Shown piece by piece: positions 45,894 through 58,095 of a stretch of DNA of 64,000 bases. Below the pieces are notes generated by a model. It had not been told where the DNA came from and ran no database searches. It was given only the letters and a program-made list of their open reading frames with translations. The DNA is from Crambe crambe. Lineage: Eukaryota; Porifera; Demospongiae; Poecilosclerida; Crambeidae. The stretch lies in assembly GCA_963924555.1 (NCBI GenBank), contig OZ004582.1, positions 4,092,001-4,156,000 of the forward strand. Reading direction: 5' to 3'. Every line of letters begins with the position of its first letter. Position 1 is the first letter of the stretch. The position numbers were made by a program, and so were the translations under genes.

Positions 45894-46882
45894 ATGGAAG
45901 ATCGAGAACGACCTTATGAGGCAGGAGACTGTAGTAGATATGCCTACTGTGACTCATCACACAATACTCGCCTGGCGCTTCCTACAGGGGTGCAGGTTTT
46001 GGAGAAAGATGTAGAAATCCAGGTGAGGTGCTTTATTTAGAATTAGGGTTGAGCTAGATCTGGGATCGAGGCTAGGGTTGAGCTAGCGCTAGCTAGTTAG
46101 ACCCTATTGTGAGTGGGTGACAGTGTACAGCTGCAGGTGTAAAGTGCAAGGCCATTAGTTCATTACAGTAACTTTTAAGGTTCTAGGTGTTACATGTCTA
46201 GCATACCTATCTCGTTTATTTACAGTGTAATTCGGAGAATTCTACACAGTTTCGAATGTCAACACGGCAGACATATACTTATAGAGTCAAAGTTGTGAAT
46301 CGTGCAAAGAAATCAGAGTATGTTATTAAAAGACTTCAATATACAGGACGGTTTGGCTCCACGGATGATTTGCGTGCAGAGTTGCAGTCTATCGATGTGG
46401 CTACAAAAGATATTGGTTACATTGAACCTGGTCATGGTGCCAAGGGTAAGCAGGTATGGCTAGGATCACAAGAAGAGTTAGATGAAATGTATATGTTACT
46501 TGATAAGAAAATTAAACGTGAAATCCTTCTGTGGTGTTATCCCCTTACCACCACCTCAAGAAAACGTCCTTTATCACCTAGTAACAGTGACTCTAACTCT
46601 ACAGGCACAAAGCGTAATGCGTCCTCCCAGAAACTACATGAAATTGAAAAGATAGTAAAGGAATTACAGGAGAAACATGCTTCTCACTATAGTATTGAAA
46701 AGTTAAATGCGTGGGCACATCTACTCCATATTGGAAAACATGATTCGTATGAGACTGCCGAATCTTCCTTACTTTGGCAAACAGAAGTCCAGTGGGTCAC
46801 AAAAGGCACAGCCTGTTCAGCTGAGCTCTTCTCCAGGAAAACGCCTTGGACTTCGAGGAGATTCATGCCTAGGATGAAATAG
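45894..46882 (+). CDS. Unrecognised two-exon protein, C-terminus shifted
   Basis: Exon 1 (45894-46022) starts MEDRERPYEAGDC and ends at a GTGAGG donor. Exon 2 starts at 46226 after TTTACAG and stays in frame: YTYRVKVVNRAKKSEYVIKR, QYTGRFGSTDDLRAELQSI, GKQVWLGSQEELDEMY, then a serine-rich KR linker (SRKRPLSPSNSDSNSTGTKR) and SIEKLNAWAHLLHIGKHDSY. After that the frame is probably shifted: the alternative frame gives NLPYFGKQKSSG and SPGKRLGLRG, which continues the pattern better than the listed one. The first half looks like a ubiquitin/PB1-type fold by size and pattern (guess). The LNAWAHLLHIGKH block occurs in multi-copy invertebrate proteins, so mobile origin is likely. Function unknown. Confidence 0.55.
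46060..46225 (+). other. Intron and nearby repeats
   Basis: Intron of the preceding gene with two 'gggttgagctag' copies; nothing else is seen. Confidence 0.4.
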
Positions 46883-46900
46883 CTCCCATTCCATCCATGC
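46865..46900 (-). repeat. Single inverted unit of the 47926-48510 minisatellite
   Basis: ATGCCTAGGATGAAAT followed by AGCTCCCATTCCATCC is the complement of the tandem unit (ATTTCATCCTAGGCAT). It lies exactly at the end of the plus-strand gene. Confidence 0.7.
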
Positions 46901-47061
46901 ATATATAAATCAGATTGGGGGACGAAATGATGTTTGCTTATAAAGAGGCAAATAACTCCCTGTGAATGCATTAAAGTTCATTCTCACACAGCTGATACAA
47001 TAACAATAATAACAATAAGAAGATAAGCTAGCTATGATTGCATGAACAGCACAAAAATTTT

Positions 47062-47680
47062 TCACTGTATTATATTGTCATAATCTACACAGTCTTGGTG
47101 AAATGAATTAAAACAATGTTCACATTCAACCATGTTGCCATATGTCTCTGGCATAAGGCAGTCACAGTATAACTCCAGAATCCGACAGGGGAAGTAATTA
47201 ATCCTATGCCCCCTTTCCCCCAATTTTGGAAAAGGAGAAAAAGTTTTCTTCCGTAAACATTTAGAAAGATGGCTCCTCATTTCTTCCTGCTGGAATTCAA
47301 TCTCTCCCACATTTTCTCCTAGTGCTGCATGGACAGCAAAAGCTATCGCAAATATTCCACACCACTTTGTTGCTGCACAGGAGGAACATGTAGCTATGTA
47401 TAGCATATTCCTGTATTCCATTGTTTCATCATTTTCAGCATCCACTTCTTCCTGAGAAAAACAATAATAGCTACCTATGCATGTATGTACCTACGTATAC
47501 ATATTGTTTCACCATTCTGAACTGGAATCAAGGCATCATTTTGGCAGAGCAATGGTGACTGAAATCCACCAATATTCGGAAATTGCATCTTCAAGATAAT
47601 ATGCTGAGCAAGGATGATATGTTCATCACAGATCCATTTCCCACTGCACCCAGCACTATATTTTTCATCTTCTTTGGATC
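47062..47680 (-). pseudogene. Ulp1/C48-like protease with PHD-type finger, partial
   Basis: An upstream exon (about 47680-47505) reads GKWICDEHIILAQHIILKMQ and FPNIGGFQSPLLCQND, the usual N-terminal region of these proteases. The second (47445-47062) contains KWCGIFAIAFAVHAALGENV, where the cysteine stands at the place of the C48 nucleophile. RSHLSKCLRKKTFSPFPKLG follows, then a PHD-like finger (LYCDCLMPE, MVECEHCFNSFHQDCV). The segment that should carry the catalytic histidine and aspartate is not visible between the exons, so this copy is probably incomplete. SUMO-type proteases of this sort are carried by several animal transposons. Confidence 0.6.
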
Positions 47681-47925
47681 TCTACAATAATATATTATGG
47701 ATTGGTAGCTATTATAGTTGACTATTGATTTTGAAGCAAACTGTAGCAGATAATCTGTTTTGAGGGGAAGTTGACGAGGACAATTACCAGATACCTCCTT
47801 ATTCTGCACAATCTTAGTATGTAGCACAATGGTCCATTATAATATCCTGACCTTTTGGGAACCAGTTTTGAGGGGAGATTGACGAGGCGAATTGCCAGGC
47901 ATGAATTATCAATAGACATGGAAGG

Positions 47926-48510
47926 GAATCATTTCATCCTCAGCATGAATGACTCCCTAAATGGAAGGGGAGTCGTTTCATCCTAGGCATGAATGGCTGC
48001 CTGAAAAAAACTATAGCCATGGAAGGAAGTCATTTCATCCTAGGCATAAATGACTCCCCAAAAAATCAATAGCCATGGAAGTGAATCATTTCATCCTCGG
48101 CATGAATGAATGATTCCCTAAATTGAAGGGGAGTCATTTCATCCTAGGCATGAATGACACCCTGAAAAATCTATAGCCATGGAAGGGAATCATTTCATCC
48201 TCGGCATAAATGACTCCCTGAAAAATCAATAGCTATGGATGGAAGGGTTGGCATGTATGACTCCCTAAATGGAAGGGGAGTCAAGGCATGAATGACTCCC
48301 TTAAAAAAACTATAGCCATGGAAGGGGAGTAATTTCATCCTAGGCATGAATAACTCCCTGAAAAATCTATAGCCATGGAAGGGAATTATTTCATCCTAGG
48401 CATGAATCAATCAATAGCCATGGAAAGGGAGTCACTTCATCCTTGGCACGAATGACTCCCTAAATAGAAGGGAGTCATTTCATCCTAGGAATGACTCCCT
48501 CCTATATAGG
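47926..48510 (+). repeat. Minisatellite, about 45-60 bp unit
   Basis: Roughly ten units of the form CATGGAAGGGGAGTCATTTC then ATCCTAGGCATGAATGACTC then CCTAAA or CCTGAAAAATCTATAGC. Units vary in length and some are partial. A coarser variant of the same theme (GGGGGGAGTCATTT, GGCAGGAATGACT) continues at 48836-48945. Confidence 0.9.
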
Positions 48511-48594
48511 AGCAAATGTCATTGACTATCAGAATATGCATGCATTAAAGTTCAAAGGAAGATGCATCATATATAGTGCTTGCACAATGGACAG

Positions 48595-48720
48595 TTATAA
48601 TAAAATATGCACAGTTTTGGTGAAACCAGTTCAAGCAATCTTCACATTCCACCATATTTCTGGCATCATGCAGGCAGAGAATCTGACAGGAGCAGTAAAT
48701 CCATGACACTATTTTTGTTG
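48595..48720 (-). pseudogene. Second fragment of the PHD-finger end
   Basis: It resembles 47080-47190 on the same strand: shared 'cagttttggtgaaa', 'ttcacattc-accat' and 'gaatctgacaggagcagtaa' against 'gaatccgacaggggaagtaa'. Only the last 120 bp of the gene is duplicated, on the far side of the minisatellite. Confidence 0.6.
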
Positions 48721-48835
48721 CTAGCCAGCTATATAGCTATACATAAAAATTGTCCCACAGGTTCATCATCATCTTCAGCATCAACTTCTCCTGAGACAAA
48801 TTAGCTAGCTACACGATTTATTGTGATCAGGCGCC

Positions 48836-48945
48836 AAGGCAGGAATGACCATGCGGGGAGTCATTTTCACCAGGGGGGAGTCATTTATGCCTTAGGCAGG
48901 AATGACTGGGGGAGTCATTTTCCGGGGGGAGTCATCCGTGACTTT
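48836..48945. repeat. Degenerate minisatellite, GGGGGAGTCATTT theme
   Basis: Four to five short units with GGAATGACT and GGGGGAGTCATT, related to the array at 47926-48510. Confidence 0.75.
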
Positions 48946-48949
48946 GACA

Positions 48950-49247
48950 CCGGTCCCGTAAACCTCTTATATCTATGGTCTAACTTACCTCAACACGCAC
49001 TTGGAAACAATAACCATGGTTTTTAAATGCAACAAACATGAATCAGAGCGCATCTAGAAGCAATAAGCGCCCTCGCTGCGCTCGGAATGCTACAGCCCAG
49101 GGATCTCAGGTTTCTAAATAGACCGTAGATCCCTTGGTCTCGTTGTCTAACTATTATTTAGACTAATGAAGACATCACAAAAATTAATCAAATGGATTTT
49201 TATACACCATAAAAAATAATACCTGACTCCCAAGATTTAACTAATTA
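48950..49247. other. Region downstream of PTDSS2
   Basis: Contains CTAAATAGACCGTAGATCCC and TTGGTCTCGTTGTCTAACTA, repeat blocks also found near 34380 (reversed) and 61270. A poly(A) signal for PTDSS2 could be the AATAAAA-like TTTTTTATGGTG stretch, but I cannot place it firmly. Confidence 0.35.
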
Positions 49248-52200
49248 TTAGTATCTTTTCAGTTTCTTCTCCATATTTCTAAAGTACTTCCCTACAATAG
49301 GCATATCCCTAAAGGGAAGTGTAAAATGCCAAAAGACCCATCCAAGAAACATGAGTCCACTAACTCCCCAAGCAATCACAGAATATCGGTGCAAGGGAAT
49401 TATCAGAATATCCTTCCCCATCTTGACCTCCAGCAGGGTCTCGCATATAAGTGCAACAAACACAAGCCATGAAAATCGTCCAATGCGAGCATTGCTATCC
49501 CTGCAAATTGAAAATAAATTTCATGACGTCAGAAATGTGTAAGTAAGCTGTAGATAACAATCATCATGAGTAAATAATAACCTACTTTGAACTCAAATAG
49601 CAATATATCTCATTCAGAGCACAAGCACCACTGAGAGCATAAACAATCTCACGGTAGAGGTTCAGTGTATGATTTGGGGGGACCCAGAGAATCGTCTTCA
49701 AATAGAAAACATTTAACTCCTGCAGCATCCACTACAAATATTCCAGATTAAACTTATTAAGCACAATAAAATAGTTATATCATTACTCACAAAGAAAATG
49801 AGGAGACAAACTATCACAAATCGTATGAATGAATCTGTATAGCCCCACTGGTATCCAGTCCATGAGTATGGAGTAAATTGGCCAACAGCACGCTTCAATT
49901 TTCCTCTGAATATAAATAAATCTTAGTGACAGTTTATTACTTCTACTCTTTACTTTAGAGTGGGTATGGTCCACAGTCCTCTCCAATGATAAGCTTTCAT
50001 CTCCAGATATTGAGATACCTTCATGCCTATCCATATTCCTAGTCCATTGCAAACCAAGAAATCAAGGATCCACTGCACATTTGAAAAATGAACAAATAGA
50101 GTAATTGTGCACATCATATCTGCATCCCCCTCCAACATTTATATCTAGCTGTACTGCCTAATGCATATTAATTTCCTTTGTAAAATAATTTATGGCCTGA
50201 TCAATATACTGGTAACAGGTCTGTATAATTATGTATAATGTTTGCAATGTATTATTATGCTGTAATAACAAATACTTGTCACTCAAAATTGATGTAGAAA
50301 CATGTCATTTAAGTTTATCATCTCCAGCTCCATTATCAGAAGTAACACTTTTAAAATAGTAGGGGATAAAATTGACAAGCATGTCTTGAGCATGTCTTGA
50401 CATGCTCAGTCGAAATTTTGCCACTTGTACATACGTCCACCCTTCATTCCATGATGACCTTGGGTAGTGTGCGCTTGCCCCACAACACTTTTGCATTTCC
50501 CTGGTACTTTATACTTAGTTGTGAAATCTTAGACAATGTAACTTATTGGGTGTGTTTGGCCGCTACTACACGTAAACAATTATCATAACTTCCTCATTGC
50601 TTAAGCATCATGTTCTTAACACAAGGATGTGTACAAGCTGTAATCAATCCCAGAGAAGGATGAAATACAGGTTCTGATATTTCACTGCCAAGCCTGCTTA
50701 TAAAACTATTGTAGCTGTTTGTTCTCTTTTAAACTTTTGTACCAGCGAGTCTAACACATCCTCAACTTCAACAACTTTGTAGCTTTGTAGGAAATGTTTG
50801 GTCTGTTGGTGGACTGTAATACAATCATAGGTTTTTCATACTAAGCTATCCACTATAATGTATGATGGAAAATATGCAAGCTTTGTGAACTTCACCCGAA
50901 AGAATCCACTGTTAGATCAGACAAACTGCTGTGGATGCAGAACTGATTCTAAACCATGGCCATCATAATGGGATTGATCCAGGCCCGCTTGGCTGAGTAA
51001 GTCTGTAAAGTGATTTGTGAAGCTTTGTTTCATGAGGGAGATCCGTTTTTGAAGTGAAATAAAAGCCCCAGTGAAAAAAAAGTCAACAAGGCATCTACTG
51101 GACAGAGTATGCCATTTGTTCGTCCCACATGGATATCCCTAAGGTAGATAGCTACCCCATTAGAATGATTATCATTCCTATAATTTTTTGCATATTATTA
51201 TTATTATGCATGATCAGAAACGAGTGTTTACACTGCCCATTCCCTTACCCCTCTCCTACCTTGTTGCCAAACCCTTATTTTCAGGATATTATTTTGTTTG
51301 CTACTGATACTTGCTCAACTCTGAAGCTGCCCATTGTACTCTAGAAGAAGGAGGGCCCATCAACATGCTTAAAATTGTTTAGGTGTGGAGCCTCTCTCGA
51401 GCTAAAGCTATTCTTTTTTTGGTTTCCTCCGCTCTAGTGAAGTTGCCATCCTCAAATAATACACTTGAAACTGAAATCTTCAAAGACTGAACAGGGGGTG
51501 GCTTAAATGAACAATGTACAAGACACTAATGTTCAATCACAATGGCATTTGGAATGAAAGCTCAATAGCACATGAAAGGAAAGAAAATACAATAAGAGTG
51601 ATTAGGACGAGGCAGCACAATAACAGGCTGAGGGTGAGCATGACAGAATAGTAACAATAATAATATCGATTTAATACTGAGGCAGCATAAAGATAATAAT
51701 AGGCGAGGGAATGACTGCTATAATATCCAAGATGTTGGGATACATACTTCATGTAGGCTGAAAGAGCCTCTTGAAGGGCAACTCGCCACTGGGTGGGACT
51801 GACTCTAGAAAAAATTAGAAATCTTCTTATGTGAGTATTTTCATCAGTGCTACAGCGAAACGATCTGAAGTTAATTTTCCCATGCAAGGCAGTCATTGCT
51901 AGGGCTCCACACGCTTTGATACATGTGAGGTAAAGAGGATCCTTCCATTCTGGTGCAATCCATTCTCTGCTGCTTCACAAGTTGATTAGAAACTTCAGAC
52001 TATCATGCATGCTCCTTGAAGTTTGTAATACACTATTTTGAGTGAAAATGTAGCTTAGCCAGTGAAACTACATGACTCATAAAACTCCTGAATTACTCAT
52101 GAGAAAACTCTATATAAATTAATATGTAGGATGTTGTACACATTGCACTAGCAAAGGGCATTAGAACTTGATAACCATTGCTATAAATTGATATACCCTG

Positions 52201-55200
52201 ACAAGTATCAATAATCTTACATGATCCCACCAGCACTCTCCGAAATTTGGTAGCTGTGGCTCCAGAGTATACTCAAGCAGTTCAAATGCTATGCTGATTA
52301 TAGTCAGCAAAAATACATCTCTTATGATCAGTGCCTGCAAAAAATACATACTCAACATAATATTTCTGCTTTTACAAGAGCTTTATCCTCTCAATCTCAA
52401 TATTGAACAAGTGAAAGGAAAATAAATTTTATGCTAAATAAAAAAGGCCATGCAGGGTTAGTCTGTACTTTTACCTATAGCAACAAACATTCAAAATTAT
52501 GACTGCCTCCCACCAAGCTGCTTCATGTCAGTGTAAAAGTTCAGTTTGGTTTAGGCAGTGATGTAGGGATTATTATTGAAGGCAGCATAATTTTGATGTT
52601 TGCTCACGGAAACTGCTATAGGTAAAAGTACAGACTAACTCTACATGGACTTTTTATTTAGCATTTTTTTTTTCCTTTCACTTATTTGTTTACTTTTTAT
52701 GACCTTTTCTCAACTCATTTTTTATTTAGAGAGGCTAACTAGGTTAGCTCGCGCGTACATGCATGTGATTGTGACAGATGCTTGCGCATGACAAATGATG
52801 TCATTAATTTCAAAATGGCTGACATAGTATTGTTTGTAATGAAAAGTCGTTCGATATGACTGATTGTTTTGGAGGAAAACTGTAGGTAAAAGCACATTGT
52901 GTGATTATGCACAAGTTGATATGAATTTGATGTCATATGTGAAAGGATCATGGAGTTACAGCCGTCGAAGATGATGATGATGATTATGAACGAATCATAA
53001 AAATTTTAGATTTAGACGGCCGATTGTTGATGCTGTTCTTGAGGAGTTCAAGCAGACATATCATCTTCTGCATTGTTTTAAAGTTTAGTTGAGATACAGA
53101 GTCCAGTTTGTATTGTTCTAATGAGAAGCCACACCCATTCCATACTAACCCTACATACCGCACTCTCTGACACAGTCCTATATGCTAGAGCCAAAAATTA
53201 TCAGAGAGAGCAGTAGCTAATGTGGGATGACGCAGACACCAGCATGTGCTGCATACTAGACTAAATTCTAATTCCCCCACTTAGATTCTACAGTCTATTA
53301 GGAGCCAATACAAAGTTTTCAGGACCAGGGAGCCAAGCAGGTAAGTCGCTGGATTCTGTTATTATTCTTCTCAGACAACCATATCTCTTAAACCACTCCA
53401 GCTACAGCAATCCATTCCAAACTCTATCTTTTCTACTCGTCAATCCTGAAAAGAGTCGAAGTAAAAGGAGATACTGCAGGGCTCAGTAACTTTTTTTCTG
53501 ATAATATTCATGTTGATATCGAAAATTATAATATTACTCAACTAGCTAAACTCTATGTGCGTGCTAGCCTACTATCTATCAACTTGGGGATTTTTAAATC
53601 CACCAATCTACCAGTAGACTCTAATTCATCTGCACCCTCAACCTCCAAGTATAGCTCAACACTTCAAGCTTTGACTCGCTAAATTGAGCGGTTTAAGTTA
53701 TTGCTATGCTATTGGAGAACTATAGTAACTTCTTTCAACTGTCCCTGCATAGGGTTAGTCTGTACTTTTACCTATAGCAGTTTCTGTGAGCAAATATCAA
53801 TTATGCTTTAGGCCAGACCTAATTGATTTTCTGTTGCTCGGGCTGCTGAGTGCAAAAAAGTGACCCGGGTGGCCGAAAAAAAAATATTTTTTTTTCACAT
53901 CAGAAGATCAATAAAATTGAGCTTACAAAGCTAAAAAATTACTGATTTTTATTATTATTTTACAGCCAAATTGTGGCTAAGTTAATGATATTCATGATAG
54001 AAATTTTTATTTCAGTTTGACTAAAAATGGACCTGGGTGGGCCCGAGCAACAGAAAATCTATTAGGTCTGGTCTTAATAATAATCTCTACACCACTGTTC
54101 ATGTCAAGTGTAAAAGTTCTGCTTGGTTTATTATTTATATTATTATTATTCGTTCCTACCCTCTTTACATTTTTGAGCAATCATCATCCCTACATCATAG
54201 AGAGTATATTATCGCCCTGGGATTGGAAATGCTCCATTTGATTAATGATAAGAGAACATGGGCACTCTGTGTTGGAATCTTTGATCACAGCAAAACATTT
54301 TGGTACTACAGCGAGCTTTATCTTCGCTTATTTTGCAAATTTTTTGCAGCAAAAGGTTAATAACAGACAGTAGCTAGTTAATAGCAGAAAGAAAGAAAAA
54401 CATCTAGGAGGAAAAAGCTTCGCTTGAGTGAACAACACAGTCATGCAGAAGCTGGACTACAGTTATCAAATCTGCATCCGGTGAAGAACTTTGTACTTTG
54501 CACCCACTCAGAGTTTCTCTTCCTTACTCATCTATTTTGATGCACCTCTCACTGCTGATGTGGACACACTTCGCACCAGAATTTCTTCCCTCCCGCTGCC
54601 TCCCTCCTGGATTTTAAGTAATACCAGAATTCCTATTACAATATGTAAATTGAAAACAGATGTCCTCATCACGTTGTCAATCAATAGTAGTTTGAAGTGG
54701 GATATGCTCCAGTCAAAACTAGAAATTGCTGTAAAAAGTTATCTCCCATGATTATGAATAAAGAGCATCCTATCCTTGATTGGTATGTGTTGCTAACCCA
54801 ACATTTGCAGCATATGAGATCCTACGAGACTCTGGGTGGATCAAGCTATCAACACAATGCACCTTACATGACTACACACATTATATGCAGGACTCTTCTG
54901 ATTTCAGTAGAGAAGTTGATGAAATTCTGAGGAATGCAGCCAAAATTACATTCGTGAAGATCTGGTTTTTGACAAGCATTCTTGAAATGACATACAAATC
55001 GATTTTGAGCAGTCCATCACTTCTCAAACAGTCTCCAAGTTTGCAAAGACCTTCATAGTCCGTGGACTTCTCAATAACCTTCAGTTTGCGTATGTGGAGT
55101 TCCTGCAGTAGACCTGACAGGAGATCAGATGTATGAACCATTTTGGGAGGCAGTTGGAAGGATTGAAAGGTGTGGACTCAAGGTGTTTGTTTGTAATCGT

Positions 55201-58060
55201 TATAGCTAACTACTTTGATTATACTTTTAATTGCAGAAACAATGGATGGCACTTCCACTGTATGGTGAAGCTGGACAAGAAAAAGAAAGGAAAAGGGAGG
55301 GTGCACAAAGCAAAAAACCCCTTTTACAGCTGACAAACGTGATTTTGGATCCACATCTTATCATAATTTCAAAGTATTGTTGTCTTTGGGTATGAATCTA
55401 TTCAGCATTCAGCCATTATTCTGCAGTTATTATTATAGTAAAAATGGAAAGTTTATTTAGTGTAGCCATCTCACCAGGCTGTACAACAAGGACATGAAGA
55501 ATGAGAATGCTCCCCAAACGATTCGAACACATATCCTTGACATCATTTTCTAAGATGCATGTGGACCTGATAGCACAAGTATAATGCTATAACAATGTTT
55601 AAAAAAAGCCGATCCAATAATAGGTCCTCAGTGAATCAGTGTCCAAAGCTTTAGAATTCCCAGGGCTGACTGCTGCAATTACATTGAAGACAACACATGT
55701 GTGGCCAGTTGCTCAGGAGGAAGGACACCAGTTGATATTCCTAACAATTTCACATGTGGTATGTACATAATATACAAGCGACCCTTATTTCCTTCCATGC
55801 CTTTAACCAAAGAGTTGAACTCGTAAAATACAAATCATTCTTAAGCCAGGATCCTCTGGAAAACTTTTTCGGGAGACAGAGGCAGATAGGAGGTGTACAT
55901 GACAATCCCAAGTTTCTTGGTAACACACAAGTTCTTCGTGTCATCAACATGACAGGTATGAGCTGCAAGGTGAAAAGAGGGAACTGTCGGGGGAGTGCAG
56001 ATAAAAAAGTACTGTCTGTTAAAGATAATAGCAAGCCACTCCCAAAGAGAAACAGGTCAAGAAAGTCAACCAAGTCTTTAATCATTCATTATTGTTAGTG
56101 TATCAATTATAATATTATAAACGAATGAAAGGTATACAAGTTCAAGTGCTAACTACTAGTCCTATGGGTAGTTGTTTTCACTACAGCTGGGCTGAGAAAT
56201 TAATCTTTTTCTAAGCCCTCTTGATTTTTTTGATTTTTATCTACTTTATATTTCTCAACCAAACCCCCAGCATAGGAATAACCTCTAATTTTTACAAACT
56301 GATGGATAATCAATTTGTAAGAGGGCTCGGCTGCTCTCTTCATCCCAGTCTAAAATACGACATCATCAACTCCCAGCAATCTTGGTTTTTACTTCATCCG
56401 TCAACTCTACACTCCCTTAATATTCACTTTGAATTGCCAAAAAATATATAACATAATTTACCGAGGTTAAACCCCACAATTCATAATGTGCATCCAGTCC
56501 TGTCTTGTCATCATTGTTATCAGGATGAGTGGAGGTCTGGAGTTTAACATTTTAGGAATATACCCAGATCTAAGCCCACTACTTTCTTCATAGGTTAGAG
56601 GAGGTGGTGCATCCTGTCCAGTATTAGATGGATCCCAAAGCCTTATTAGTCTTTTAAATATGTCATGCCCAACATACTGGTAGATTGATAGGGGTCCCTA
56701 ATATCACTACCAACAGCAACCTGTTTAAGCCATTCACTTTTATACTTTTCAGATGTGCGCAGTTGATGATGATCTTTGTTCTGTATATCCAGCCAACAAT
56801 CCCTACATATACGTACATTACTACACTATAATCTGAAGTTACCCGACGTATATGTAGGGATTGTTGGCTGGATATACAGAACAAAGATTGATCCCATTTC
56901 CATCCTTCTTGTTTCCTTACTTTTTTGAGCAGTGGTCATCCCTACATCTTTTTTTCATTTCAAGAAATGATTTTTCCCTTACTTGTTCCTGGTCTTTTTT
57001 CTCTCTTTTATGGTTTTAGCTATGATTAGAGTTCATTCTTCTATGTGTATGCAGGGACAGATGAAAGAAGTTCTCCAATAGCATACCAGCCCAATCATTT
57101 ATCGAGTCAAGGTGTTGTGTTGTTGAGCCATACTTGGAGGTCGAAGATGCTGAAATAGAGTCTACCGTGGTGAATCTAAATCCCTGAGTCGATACAGTAG
57201 TCTATCTAGCTAGAGCTAGCTAGCTAACTTAACTAGAGACAGCTGAGTAATATTATAATAAGGGAAAAAGCATTTCGTGAAATGAAAAAAAAGATGTAGG
57301 GATGACCACTGCTCAAAAAAGTAAGGAAACAAGAAGGATGGAAATGGGATCAATCTTTGTTCTGTATATCCAGCCAACAATCCCTACATATACACACATT
57401 ACTACACTATAATCTGAAGTTACCTGACGTATATGTAGGGATTGTTGGCTGGATATACAGAACAAAGATTGATCCCATTTCCATCCTTCTTGTTTCCTTA
57501 CTTTTTTGAGCAGTGGTCATCCCTACATCTTTTTTTTCATTTCACAAAATGCTTTTTCCCTTACTTGTTCCTGGTCTTTTTTCTCTCTTTTATGGTTTTA
57601 GCTATGATTAGAGTTCATTCTTCTATGTGTATGCAGGGACAGATGAAAGAAGTTCTCCAATAGCATACCAGCCCAATCATTTATCGAGTCAAGGTGTTGT
57701 GTTGTTGAGCCATACTTGGAGGTCGAAGATGCTGAAATAGAGTCTACCGTGGTGAATCTAAATCCCCGAATCGATACAGTAGTCTATCATCAGCTAGAGC
57801 TAGCTAGCTAGCTAGCTAGAGACAGCTGAGTAATATTATGATTTCGAATAATTGGATATTCAAATACATGCGCATGCGTATTATAGAAAAGATGGCTTCC
57901 TAATTGAATTAGTCGAGTGCTGTGCTCCATAGTGTCTCCTTTTTCATCGACTCTTTCGAGGATCAACGAGTAGAAAAGATCGTAGTTGGTAGAATTTGGA
58001 GTGGATTTGTCCAGAAATCATGGCTGTAGCTTGAGTGGTTCGAGAGATATGGTTGTCTAA

Positions 58061-58095
<35 letters not shown>

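Noticed and set aside
47926-48510. Direct repeats considered as a CRISPR-like array or a coding repeat
   Set aside because: Unit length varies, stops occur in all frames, and no spacers exist. Classified as minisatellite.
51537-51896. Minus frame with QWRVALQEALSAYMKYV
   Set aside because: On the PTDSS2 strand, but the exon chain of that gene is complete without it and no family is recognised.
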